The translations under genes and the position numbers were made by a program. A stretch of DNA of 32,322 nucleotides from a virus, in the IMG/VR virus record IMGVR_UViG_3300031839_001143, positions 1 through 32,322 of that record; one strand, given 5' to 3'. Position 1 is the stretch's first letter. Each line of letters starts with the position of its first letter. The notes beneath the pieces were generated by a model. That model had not been told where the DNA came from and did not search any database. It was given only the letters and a program-made list of their open reading frames with translations. Below, piece by piece: positions 24,151 through 30,007 of this stretch.

Positions 24151-24267
24151 ATGTACCTACCTAGCACTTTAATAGACAAGGGCTTTACGAGAAGTTATCC
24201 ACTCTGCTTTAGTCCTGTAAAGTGTCTTGAGAGCGCAGGCATTGTCGAAAAGCGCTCTACCTTTTAA
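24151..24267 (+). CDS. Possible 38-residue ORF in the convergent gap
   Basis: The 168-base stretch between the DUF669 stop and the converging gene is otherwise empty. Reading + from ATG 24151 gives MYLPSTLIDKGFTRSYPLCF and then SPVKCLESAGIVEKRSTF, ending at TAA 24265-24267. The frame is open back to 24103. No ribosome site precedes the ATG, and no family is recognised. In its favour, its stop overlaps the opposing stop by four bases exactly as at the other two convergent junctions. It may equally be a chance frame over a structured intergenic region. Confidence 0.28.
   Translation: MYLPSTLIDKGFTRSYPLCFSPVKCLESAGIVEKRSTF
24230..24258. terminator. GC-rich hairpin at convergent junction
   Basis: AGAGCGC (24230-24236) and GCGCTCT (24252-24258) make a perfect 7-base stem with a 15-base loop, the most GC-rich spot in the local sequence. 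ACCTTTT follows on the + strand. It lies between converging operons just before the stop of the leftward unit, so a bidirectional terminator is plausible; the large loop and short T-run make this uncertain. Confidence 0.4.
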
Positions 24268-24473
24268 TGAATGGTTAGACTAATATGATGGGTAGGATCT
24301 ACTTCACTAACGTCTAGAATTTTTCCAAACGTGTAATCAGAACTTTCCTCCATAGAACGCAGCAAAGCAAACAGCTCTGCAACATCAGAGTTTCTGGCCT
24401 GCAATACAACCAAATGAATATCATTATTTGATTCATATACGCACAGGTATTGAGGAATGCTAGGAAATAACAT
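24264..24473 (-). CDS. Small hypothetical protein, last gene of leftward operon
   Basis: A 69-residue protein from ATG 24473, with AGGA eight bases upstream; an extension to a TTG at 24521 overlaps the previous gene and has no site. The sequence (MLFPSIPQYLCVYESNNDIH, LVVLQARNSDVAELFALLRS) looks like a compact alpha/beta fold, ending in TFGKILDVSEVDPTHHISLT. There is no membrane segment, signal peptide or catalytic motif. Its stop is at the convergent gap. The family is not recognised. Confidence 0.6.
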   Translation of the reverse strand: MLFPSIPQYLCVYESNNDIHLVVLQARNSDVAELFALLRSMEESSDYTFGKILDVSEVDPTHHISLTIH

Positions 24474-24495
24474 ACCTATTATCCTAGCATAATTT

Positions 24496-24753
24496 TTATT
24501 GATCGTTGACGTATAGAGCAATCATTGCATAGTGAATGATTTTAAGAAGCTCTTTTTTCTTATCGTCTTTTTTGCCATAGCGCATGGCGTACTTCATTAT
24601 ATTGCCAATACAAAAACCCTCGCCAAAACCAGCATCTACAATCATATCTGTTGCCTGGTACTTGCCCTTGGCATAGTGCTGATCGTAGGTGCTGTCTATA
24701 TAATCTTTTAGCTCAGCAAGAGATACATCTTCTCTAAATTTATAAGCTGGCAC
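24496..24753 (-). CDS. DUF3310-like small phage protein
   Basis: An 85-residue protein that begins at GTG 24753, two bases after the exonuclease stop. The body matches the DUF3310 plan by eye: an early YDQHYAKGKYQATDMIVD, then FCIGNIMKYAMRYGKK with the GN..KY..R.GKK signature. It ends with a helix KELLKIIHYAMIALYVND, comparable to the D-L-x-K-A helix. DUF3310 proteins are common in phages, sometimes fused to nucleotide-metabolism enzymes; their biochemical role is not settled. It follows the exonuclease in the same operon, compatible with a DNA-metabolism role. Confidence 0.65.
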   Translation of the reverse strand: MPAYKFREDVSLAELKDYIDSTYDQHYAKGKYQATDMIVDAGFGEGFCIGNIMKYAMRYGKKDDKKKELLKIIHYAMIALYVNDQ

Positions 24754-24755
24754 GA

Positions 24756-25586
24756 TTATAAAGTTAAGGTAACGATATTAGGCGAGTTATAAACAGATAG
24801 ATGACCGCCCTCTGAGTGATTTTTGTACAGATCTAAAAAGCCTTCCATTTTTTCCCAGCCAAGATTCATTTGTTCTTCTGAGATAATAAATACTTTAGAT
24901 GCGTATGGGTAGACCTTTTCTTGCGCTACAAAGACAAACTCATCTAACTTAAAACCAGCTTTTTCCATACCTCTGCGATACCAAGCGGCTTGCATGTCGT
25001 AGCCATATTTTTTAACTGAATAAGCAAACTCTACTGGATCACATGATTGGGTGGTCTTGTAGTCCACTACACATATGGCGTTGTCTGGGTATGGGCTTTG
25101 GACTGGCGGACAGATAACATCTGGTCGACACTTACAAAGAACCTCGCCTTCATACCAATAGAAGCTAGCCTCTGCTACCTTGCCTTCAGCGTTAAGGTAG
25201 ATGTTGCCTTCTTCAATCATATGCTCTTTCATACCTTTGATTGCTGTCATTTCAGCTTCTTTAATAACTGTTAGGCCGCGCTCCTCATACTCTTTTTTCA
25301 GTTCTTTGTTGGCATTGGTATAAGGAGAACCCATAACAACTGCGACTGTTTGGTTGAAAGCTTCCTCACCCTCTACCAGTAAAGCGTGGGCCGCTGTACC
25401 AAAGTTCATTGCAGGAGTTGTCTCTTGGACTTTCTCCACCGCATGCAGTTGCGATTTGCCAAAGGCTCTAATCTTACTGCTACTAATACCAACACCCGCA
25501 TGGTAAACAGGGTTAGGTATATCTGAGAACACCAGGGTGTCGCCCTTTTGCTCAGACTCAAACTCTTTTAGTTCTTCTATTATCAT
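24756..25586 (-). CDS. RecE-like/PD-(D/E)XK exonuclease
   Basis: A 276-residue nuclease of the RecE/Cas4-like group. NFGTAAHALLVEG supplies H67, and CRPDVI supplies D156. VVDYKTT supplies D175 and K177, while YGYDMQAAWYRRG supplies Q199, a standard H...D...DxK...Q layout. ATG 25586 is chosen over the ATG two codons upstream because GGAG sits seven bases before it. Such exonucleases trim 5' ends of duplex DNA to make 3' tails for an annealing protein. The Sak4-like ATPase at 22873 would be the natural partner, though it is on the other strand. It overlaps the preceding small gene by 29 bases. Confidence 0.85.
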   Translation of the reverse strand: MIIEELKEFESEQKGDTLVFSDIPNPVYHAGVGISSSKIRAFGKSQLHAVEKVQETTPAMNFGTAAHALLVEGEEAFNQTVAVVMGSPYTNANKELKKEYEERGLTVIKEAEMTAIKGMKEHMIEEGNIYLNAEGKVAEASFYWYEGEVLCKCRPDVICPPVQSPYPDNAICVVDYKTTQSCDPVEFAYSVKKYGYDMQAAWYRRGMEKAGFKLDEFVFVAQEKVYPYASKVFIISEEQMNLGWEKMEGFLDLYKNHSEGGHLSVYNSPNIVTLTL

Positions 25587-25812
25587 ATTCATACTCCAAA
25601 ATCATCGTTTGCACGACACTATCATTAAGCATTGGCTGAGGCCAATACCGCAACTTGTTGTATAAGTTTAGCATGTTGTCTTCAAAAGACAGTCGCTTGT
25701 TATACATAGGGTTTCCTATTGAATCCCAAAAATCTTCTATTTGTTCTAAGGTATCTCTACCACCGCCAACATATTTTAATTCTGCCTCTGTATAGTCATA
25801 AGGTATAAACAT
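25558..25812 (-). CDS. Small hypothetical protein between helicase and exonuclease
   Basis: An 84-residue protein from ATG 25812, which follows GGGAG by five bases. A longer form from 25869 would overlap the helicase end by 14 bases and has no visible ribosome site, but overlap is usual in this operon, so it is not excluded. Sequence: MFIPYDYTEAELKYVGGGRD, then DTLEQIEDFWDSIGNPMYNK, ending in a charged EYEYDNRRTKRV. It is soluble, helical and without motifs that reveal function. Its place between helicase and exonuclease suggests a DNA-processing accessory role, which is only contextual. Confidence 0.6.
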   Translation of the reverse strand: MFIPYDYTEAELKYVGGGRDTLEQIEDFWDSIGNPMYNKRLSFEDNMLNLYNKLRYWPQPMLNDSVVQTMILEYEYDNRRTKRV

Positions 25813-25855
25813 AAAATCTCCCGTCTCTTTCCTAAATGGATAACAACGTGTTGGC

Positions 25856-27469
25856 TTACCTATCTGCATAAATATGATTGACGATATTAGGGAACTTGCC
25901 CGAATAATCGACTTTAATTAAATCTGGTTTGTTAACTTCTGTTTGTCTAAACAAAGCTTCATCTACTGTAGAGGGTGGGGATCTTCGCAAGCTATCACCA
26001 CTTACCATTTTGTTCCACCAAGCCACAGCTTTTTCTCTTGCATAGCCCGAATGTTCAAAGCAGATGTACTCACTAATAATCTTATTGGGTGTCTTGTAGC
26101 TGACCTTGAGCACAGGCAACGGCTTGCCTTGTTTCTGATGATTACCAAACCACATGTTGATAACCTTGGTATCGTAGCGTTCTTTCTTGGCTGTTTTAGA
26201 AATAATATCTAACTTAGATGCGACCAGCTCTAACTCTAGCTTACGCATAGGATAGACATAGCCACAATCTGGACAAGTCGTTACGGCTTTAGGCACATAT
26301 GACTTACATTCTGGACAGCTCTTGACCAGGGCTTCACCTGTCTTTTTGCGCTTGCCTTTTTGGTTGGGCGCTATTTGATTGATTGGACCATGACGTTCAA
26401 TATTCTTGGCAAAGTCTAGAATTAAACAATCTTTCTTACCCTCTGCTATACGCATGCCTCGACCCATCATTTGCACATATAAGCCTGGTGAATGTGTAGG
26501 CCTTAGCATTATAATTAAATCTGTATTTGGCGCATCAAAGCCTGTTGTCAAAACATCGCAATTAACCAAAGCTCTAATCTCTCCCTTCTTATAATCAGCT
26601 ATTAACTTATCTCTTTGTAGTTGATTGGTATCTCCCGTCACCACTCGAGAGGCTATATTGTTAGCGTTCAAAATGCCGCTAACCATTTCTGCATGGTTAA
26701 TACCAGCGCAGAATATAAGCCATTGTTTTCTGTTTGCGCCTTTAATTAAAACTTCTTGTATGGCTTTATTGGTTCTGCCGCTGTCGTTCATCTTGGCTTG
26801 TAAGTCCGTTTGAATAAACTCTCCCCCTCTCAAACCAATATCTTCTAACTCGTATTCAGTATCCATACACTTAGTTACCAGGGGTGATAAATAACCGTCA
26901 TCAATCAAACGAATAAAGTTATCACCACTTCCAAAGTCTATTGCGACATCATCAAAAATAGATCCCTCACCTTCAGTTAACATGCCAGAGTTTAGTCTGT
27001 ATGGAGTAGCGGTAAATCCAACCACGCGTAAGTTTGGGTTGCGTTCTTTAAGGGCGACAACGAGGGAGCGGTACATTCCCTCGCCGTCTTTTGGAACAAG
27101 ATGCGCTTCATCAATAGCGAGGAGATCGAATAAGGGCAGTTGATCCACCTTGTTCCAAACTGATTGAAGCTGAGCATAGATAATATCGTTATCTGTATCC
27201 CTGCTTCCTAAACTGTTGCCATACAAACCTATATCTCCATAAGGCCAAGCATCTTGTAGCTTTTCGTAATTTTGAAAAAGTATTTCTTTAACGTGCGAAA
27301 CAATTAAAGTTTTTTGTTTCTTTTGTTCATTCATATGCAGAACAAAGTCTGCAATTACATGAGACTTACCAGAGCCTGTTGGCATGACAACCAAAGGGTT
27401 GCCGTCTTCTATAGCAATATAGTTTTCCAACGCATCTAAAGCTTCTTGTTGGTAATCTCTTAACGGCAT
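25856..27469 (-). CDS. Superfamily 2 DEAH helicase with C-terminal zinc ribbon
   Basis: A 537-residue helicase. PTGSGKS (30-36) is motif I, DEAH (120-123) motif II, and TATP (153-156) motif III. QMMGRGMR (333-340) is motif VI. After the second RecA-like lobe comes a Cys4 zinc ribbon (C385, C388, C399, C402) and a C-terminal accessory domain. The layout resembles UvsW/RecG-style or type-III-restriction-like phage helicases that unwind or remodel branched DNA. It should be the fork or recombination helicase of this phage. ATG overlaps no gene but follows the preceding stop directly, with AAAGAAG upstream. Confidence 0.9.
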   Translation of the reverse strand: MPLRDYQQEALDALENYIAIEDGNPLVVMPTGSGKSHVIADFVLHMNEQKKQKTLIVSHVKEILFQNYEKLQDAWPYGDIGLYGNSLGSRDTDNDIIYAQLQSVWNKVDQLPLFDLLAIDEAHLVPKDGEGMYRSLVVALKERNPNLRVVGFTATPYRLNSGMLTEGEGSIFDDVAIDFGSGDNFIRLIDDGYLSPLVTKCMDTEYELEDIGLRGGEFIQTDLQAKMNDSGRTNKAIQEVLIKGANRKQWLIFCAGINHAEMVSGILNANNIASRVVTGDTNQLQRDKLIADYKKGEIRALVNCDVLTTGFDAPNTDLIIMLRPTHSPGLYVQMMGRGMRIAEGKKDCLILDFAKNIERHGPINQIAPNQKGKRKKTGEALVKSCPECKSYVPKAVTTCPDCGYVYPMRKLELELVASKLDIISKTAKKERYDTKVINMWFGNHQKQGKPLPVLKVSYKTPNKIISEYICFEHSGYAREKAVAWWNKMVSGDSLRRSPPSTVDEALFRQTEVNKPDLIKVDYSGKFPNIVNHIYADR

Positions 27470-27577
27470 TTACTTCTTTTTCTTTTTAGGAAAAACTTTC
27501 TTTACAACTTTAGATAACTTGCCAGACTTCATAATTCGATCAAGCCTGTTAATTGTTTTAGCTTTTTTATTTTTCAT
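27470..27577 (-). CDS. 35-residue Lys-rich protein
   Basis: A short gene reading MKNKKAKTINRLDRIMKSGK and then LSKVVKKVFPKKKKK, from ATG 27577 to a stop adjoining the helicase ATG. Its start overlaps the end of the preceding small gene by 11 bases. A longer frame upstream from 27664 lies inside that gene and is less likely. The net charge is strongly positive, with an amphipathic helix and a Lys tail, so nucleic-acid binding is possible. No ribosome site is obvious, and translation would depend on coupling. It has no recognisable family. Confidence 0.45.
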   Translation of the reverse strand: MKNKKAKTINRLDRIMKSGKLSKVVKKVFPKKKKK

Positions 27578-27743
27578 CTTTATTTGCAAAATCAGTTTTA
27601 GTTTCTTTACCGCTTGCATATTTAATTTTTCTAAAATGTTCTCCAGCGCCTTTTTGATATTCATACCAAACTATTTTTTTATCATCTTCTTCGGCTTGAA
27701 GTTTCTTTCTTTGTTTCTCTACACTTTTTTTATACTGAGTCAT
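27567..27743 (-). CDS. 58-residue charged protein
   Basis: Starts at ATG 27743 (MTQYKKSVEKQRKKLQAEED), overlapping the previous 26-residue frame by 14 bases. The middle KKIVWYEYQKGAGEHFRKIK could be a small beta unit between a Lys/Glu-rich helix and a charged tail (ETKTDFANKDEK). A TTG at 27779 is the only upstream alternative. No membrane segment or catalytic motif is present. It belongs to a chain of tiny overlapping genes ahead of the helicase, and its function is unknown. Confidence 0.55.
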   Translation of the reverse strand: MTQYKKSVEKQRKKLQAEEDDKKIVWYEYQKGAGEHFRKIKYASGKETKTDFANKDEK

Positions 27744-27810
27744 TTTCTCTTGATCCCCCTGGTAATTGTTCAACGTCAAACCAACCGCACGGATAATTTA
27801 CACCTCTCAT
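27730..27810 (-). CDS. 26-residue micro-ORF coupled to its neighbours
   Basis: From ATG 27810 to TAA 27730-27732: MRGVNYPCGWFDVEQLPGGS and then RENDSV. The ATG overlaps the stop of the upstream basic gene (ATGA), and its own end overlaps the next ATG by 14 bases. The composition (Cys, Trp, two prolines, Gly pair) is not random-looking, and the frame fills what would otherwise be a gap in the operon. It is too short for a family assignment. It could be a real microprotein or a translation-coupling leader. Confidence 0.4.
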   Translation of the reverse strand: MRGVNYPCGWFDVEQLPGGSRENDSV

Positions 27811-27941
27811 TTGCCTTGACCTCGATATTTTTTACGCGTCTTACGTTTGTTAGTTCCAGCGCCTCGGCTAAGCCTTGAGTCGCCAATAGATGTTTTCTTT
27901 TTAATACTTTGTATTTTTTCTTTAATCCAAGTTTTTGCCAT
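27807..27941 (-). CDS. 44-residue basic protein
   Basis: Reads MAKTWIKEKIQSIKKKTSIG, then DSRLSRGAGTNKRKTRKKYR and GQGK, from ATG 27941 to TGA 27807-27809. GAGGA nine bases upstream is a good ribosome site. It overlaps the HNH gene's end by 20 bases and the next micro-ORF by four. Very basic, with an Arg/Lys-rich second half, it is a likely nucleic-acid-binding polypeptide. A family is not recognised. The ribosome site and exact overlaps make it a solid small gene despite its length. Confidence 0.6.
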   Translation of the reverse strand: MAKTWIKEKIQSIKKKTSIGDSRLSRGAGTNKRKTRKKYRGQGK

Positions 27942-28398
27942 CGTCTTTTTCCTCTAGTTGTTTATAAAATTCTGCAACTGCCATTATCTCCTGCCAAGTG
28001 CCGTCGCTTTTAATACAGTTGGCCCGATGAGAAACAACAAGAATGTTGCCTACAACATAACCTTTGTTGTTATCTATTCGTTCTAAAGTTGGAGAGTTGT
28101 ATCTATCTTTGTATCCATGTATAAGTTCAATTCTCAAAACAGGACATTTAAAATCTTGCGGCCATACGTCCCAAATATCTTGAGCCTTAAGAGTGCAAGG
28201 AGGCCAACCTCGATCTAAAGTTCTGCGCCTCGCTCCAGATAACATTTTATGCGCCCAGTACAAAGGTTTGTTTCTTTTGTTTTCGTTATAGCAAGATCGA
28301 CATTCCCACCTAAAAGGCGGAGCTTTCTTTAGTTTTCTATTGGGAAAATTAACTGAGTTCAATTCTTTTGTTTCCTTGCATATAGGACATTTTCTCAC
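27922..28398 (-). CDS. HNH-type endonuclease with N-terminal zinc knuckle
   Basis: A 158-residue protein. C4, C7, C33 and C36 form a CxxC...CxxC zinc site (KCPICKETK, WECRSCYNEN). The C-terminal part contains CPVLRIEL and the treble-clef signature SPTLERIDNNKGYVVGNILV, with VSHRANCIKSDGT. This is the pattern of phage HNH endonucleases that nick or cut DNA with a metal ion. It could serve in packaging, recombination or homing. It is built into the operon: the GTG start overlaps the preceding stop (GTGA) and its end overlaps the 44-residue gene. That favours a functional phage gene over an independent homing insertion. Confidence 0.8.
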   Translation of the reverse strand: MRKCPICKETKELNSVNFPNRKLKKAPPFRWECRSCYNENKRNKPLYWAHKMLSGARRRTLDRGWPPCTLKAQDIWDVWPQDFKCPVLRIELIHGYKDRYNSPTLERIDNNKGYVVGNILVVSHRANCIKSDGTWQEIMAVAEFYKQLEEKDDGKNLD

Positions 28399-28661
28399 TT
28401 TGAGTCAATAGCTTTTAAATATAGCTCTTGCCAAAATTTAACTTGATGTCTTAAGTCGTTGTTTTCTTCTGCTAGTTTTTCTAAATCTATTTGATTGTTA
28501 TCGCCTGGAATACAAATGCTAAAAAATATTTTGTTCCTATCAACCTCTTGTTCAAACTTATCTCTTAATAAATCTGGTAAACCTTCAGCGTTTGGATCTA
28601 CACCATCAACATAAAATGTAGCTCCTACTAAAACCTCTCGCTCTTTCTTTAGCTCTTTCAT
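28395..28661 (-). CDS. 88-residue hypothetical protein with C-terminal coiled coil
   Basis: Starts MKELKKEREVLVGATFYVDG at ATG 28661, which overlaps the stop of the upstream 31-residue membrane gene (ATGA). The N-terminal part is mixed (VDPNAEGLPDLLRDKFEQEV), a strand NKIFFSICIPGD follows, then a heptad-like helix (LEKLAEENNDLRHQVKFWQE). It has no membrane segment or catalytic motif. Its stop overlaps the HNH start (GTGA). Coupled translation on both sides implies co-expression with the nuclease; whether they interact is unknown. Confidence 0.6.
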   Translation of the reverse strand: MKELKKEREVLVGATFYVDGVDPNAEGLPDLLRDKFEQEVDRNKIFFSICIPGDNNQIDLEKLAEENNDLRHQVKFWQELYLKAIDSK

Positions 28662-28753
28662 AAATGTTTATTCATCAACCAAATAAAATAAAGCAAGCCA
28701 CCTACAAGGTAAGTGGCTATCACCCCTAAGATCCAAAGAAGAAACTCAAGCAT
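28658..28753 (-). CDS. 31-residue single-pass membrane protein
   Basis: From ATG 28753 to TGA 28658-28660: MLEFLLWILGVIATYLVGGL and then LYFIWLMNKHL. Almost the entire chain is one hydrophobic helix with a basic end. It overlaps the 55-residue gene before it by eight bases and the 88-residue gene after it by four. No ribosome site precedes it, so it probably depends on translation of the upstream gene. Tiny membrane proteins are frequent in phage early operons, where some alter host membranes or block superinfection. The role here is unknown. Confidence 0.5.
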   Translation of the reverse strand: MLEFLLWILGVIATYLVGGLLYFIWLMNKHL

Positions 28754-28913
28754 CGCTTTTAAAAATGTATGCTTGTTTTTTTATTTCTTCGTTTGCATTT
28801 TTCCAAATATGAATAAACTCTGGAGCAGCGGGTGAATGCTCAACATAAACAGTTACGTCTCCAACTGTTATATAGGCAGACTCGTCAGATCTTTTATCTA
28901 TCTTAATAGTCAT
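28746..28913 (-). CDS. 55-residue small soluble protein
   Basis: From ATG 28913 (MTIKIDKRSDESAYITVGDV, then TVYVEHSPAAPEFIHIWKNA and a charged tail) to TGA 28746-28748. AAGGAGG seven bases before the ATG is one of the best ribosome sites in the window. It overlaps the previous gene's stop by four bases (ATGA). The beta-strand-rich front half (ITVGDVTVYVEH) and helical rear (ANEEIKKQAYIFKSD) suggest a small folded protein. No family or motif is recognised. This gene is well supported by ribosome site and junctions. Confidence 0.65.
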   Translation of the reverse strand: MTIKIDKRSDESAYITVGDVTVYVEHSPAAPEFIHIWKNANEEIKKQAYIFKSDA

Positions 28914-29101
28914 TTGGATGCCTCCTTATAAGCATGCTCAAATAAAGCTGGGTGATGTTGACGAATGTACTCAACAAACTTGCTCAACCTTTCGGTTGAT
29001 TGCATGTCATCTTCTACATCCGCAGTATGCTTGGGAGCTGGCAATCCTGGTTGTAAAGCTTTCATACCTTCCCTTATAAAATCTATTTCTGTCATTGACA
29101 T
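28910..29101 (-). CDS. 63-residue hypothetical protein, first gene of leftward operon
   Basis: ATG 29101 lies six bases after GGAGA and is the first gene after the divergent promoter region. Sequence: MSMTEIDFIREGMKALQPGL, linker PAPKHTADVEDDMQSTERLS, then helix FVEYIRQHHPALFEHAYKEA. It is soluble and mainly helical, with no catalytic motif. Its last codons contain the AAGGAGG used by the next gene. As the promoter-proximal gene of the early-type operon it may be highly expressed, a position often held by host-takeover proteins; that role is speculative. Confidence 0.6.
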   Translation of the reverse strand: MSMTEIDFIREGMKALQPGLPAPKHTADVEDDMQSTERLSKFVEYIRQHHPALFEHAYKEASK

Positions 29102-29202
29102 AATCTTCTCCTAATTAATTATTTCACTAATAGTATAAAATTTAAGTTGCTTTGTAAACACCTTTTGATATACTAAGGGTATATTTATTTTGGAGAGCAT
29201 AA
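29102..29202. promoter_or_regulatory. Divergent promoter region
   Basis: Rightward: TTGCTT (29147-29152), 16 bases, TATACT (29169-29174) preceded by TG, an extended -10; GGAGAG at 29192-29197 then serves ATG 29203. Leftward: TTTACA (29158-29153), 17 bases, TACTAT (29135-29130), with GGAGA before ATG 29101. The two -35 boxes overlap within the same dozen bases, so the promoters would compete. These are sequence matches by eye to the sigma70 consensus. Confidence 0.5.
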
Positions 29203-29421
29203 ATGACGATAGATAAAAAAATGTCAGATTACATGGACCACACCAGAGATTACTTACAACAACTGGTATGCCAGATCATTAAAGTTTATTTGCAATCAGG
29301 CGGGGTGGAGACAACTAACTCGGATGCAAACTTGCAGCAGATAGAAAACGACAGAAATCGTTTGGTTGATATGGTTAACAATCTAGCTGAAGTCGAGAAA
29401 AGAAAAGTTAAAACGCATTAA
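29203..29421 (+). CDS. Small hypothetical protein, 72 residues
   Basis: The first gene of the rightward unit, with GGAGAG before ATG 29203 and an extended -10 promoter upstream. Sequence: MTIDKKMSDYMDHTRDYLQQ, then LVCQIIKVYLQSGGVETTNS, and a helical end (QQIENDRNRLVDMVNNLAEV). It is mostly helical and soluble, with no membrane segment and no recognisable family. The last helix has a heptad pattern and could dimerise. The next gene starts one base after its stop. An early accessory role is suggested by promoter-proximal position only. Confidence 0.6.
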   Translation: MTIDKKMSDYMDHTRDYLQQLVCQIIKVYLQSGGVETTNSDANLQQIENDRNRLVDMVNNLAEVEKRKVKTH

Positions 29422-29422
29422 C

Positions 29423-29677
29423 ATGGTTGAGTACCAAGGCAAAAAAGTTACAGTTAGAACCAAAGTCAAACATGAATTGTCTGACGTGGTTATTGCTTGG
29501 GTCAATCAAGTTGTTAAAAATCCAGAGGATGTCATTGTTGATTGGAGTCAGATGACAGCAAAGGAACAAGAAGAGTTTGAAAGACAGGCTTTCTTGCTAG
29601 AGGGTAAACTCCACAAAGTTATCGGCGTGGCGTTTGCAGAAATAATTAGTAGTAGTAACTACACTAAAAAGATATAG
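29423..29677 (+). CDS. Small hypothetical protein, 84 residues
   Basis: ATG 29423 follows the previous stop by one base without a strong ribosome site, so coupling is likely. Sequence begins MVEYQGKKVTVRTKVKHELS and continues with DVVIAWVNQVVKNPEDVIVD, an acidic helix (AKEQEEFERQAFLLEGKLHK) and IGVAFAEIISSSNY. It looks like a small alpha/beta fold with no catalytic motif or membrane segment. The family is not recognised. Confidence 0.6.
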   Translation: MVEYQGKKVTVRTKVKHELSDVVIAWVNQVVKNPEDVIVDWSQMTAKEQEEFERQAFLLEGKLHKVIGVAFAEIISSSNYTKKI

Positions 29678-29685
29678 GAGGAGAT

Positions 29686-29874
29686 ATGAGTAAGACAGGA
29701 GATTTACTTATCGATATTCAAGCAGATGCTCAGATAGTCGTAGGTGATTGCGATAACTTTCAAGAGTTTTGCGATCGCATGTATGACATCAATTATCTGT
29801 ATTCACCAGGAATGATTAGACAGACCTGGGATGATTACAAAGAAGAGTGCCGTTGGAAATACGGCAACGGCTAA
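29686..29874 (+). CDS. Small acidic hypothetical protein, 62 residues
   Basis: A very strong AGGAGGAG site precedes ATG 29686. Sequence: MSKTGDLLIDIQADAQIVVG, DCDNFQEFCDRMYDINYLYS, then PGMIRQTWDDYKEECRWKYG. Three Cys, many Asp and aromatic residues are present; there is no metal pattern strong enough to name. Its final codons form one arm of a 7-base hairpin (29849-29871), so folding of the mRNA end may be tied to its translation. Function unknown. Confidence 0.6.
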   Translation: MSKTGDLLIDIQADAQIVVGDCDNFQEFCDRMYDINYLYSPGMIRQTWDDYKEECRWKYGNG

Positions 29875-30007
29875 TCGCGAACAGGCAATCATTCGGCTTG
29901 TATAAACAATAGAAGTGCAGTTGCGACGAGGTTTATTCATCCTCGTCTCCAGGGACTTTGAGGTGTAGTCTTGCAACGATACACACCTCACCTTTATTGG
30001 AGATAAT
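29849..30007 (+). ncRNA. Hairpin-rich leader or small structured RNA candidate
   Basis: Three perfect stems lie in 142 bases: GCCGTTG/CAACGGC (29849-29855 with 29865-29871, 9-base loop), GACGAGG/CCTCGTC (29925-29931 with 29941-29947, 9-base loop) and TGAGGTGT/ACACCTCA (29959-29966 with 29983-29990, 16-base loop). GTTGC near 29920 can also pair with GCAAC near 29972, joining the last two into a larger fold. The first stem includes the end of the preceding gene; GGAG for the next gene lies ten bases after the last stem. No tRNA signature is present. It may be an attenuator, a mRNA-stabilising element or an independent RNA. Confidence 0.4.

Noticed and set aside
27519-27878. 119-codon + frame rich in Phe/Leu/Ser
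   Set aside because: Complement of the Lys-rich micro-genes on the other strand; no ribosome site.
27922-28398. HNH gene as an inserted homing element
   Set aside because: Its start and stop overlap the neighbouring genes in coupled junctions, and no gene is interrupted, so it appears integral to the operon.
29875-30007. tRNA gene in the hairpin-rich spacer
   Set aside because: The stems are consecutive rather than cloverleaf; no T-loop consensus, anticodon arm or acceptor pairing could be found.
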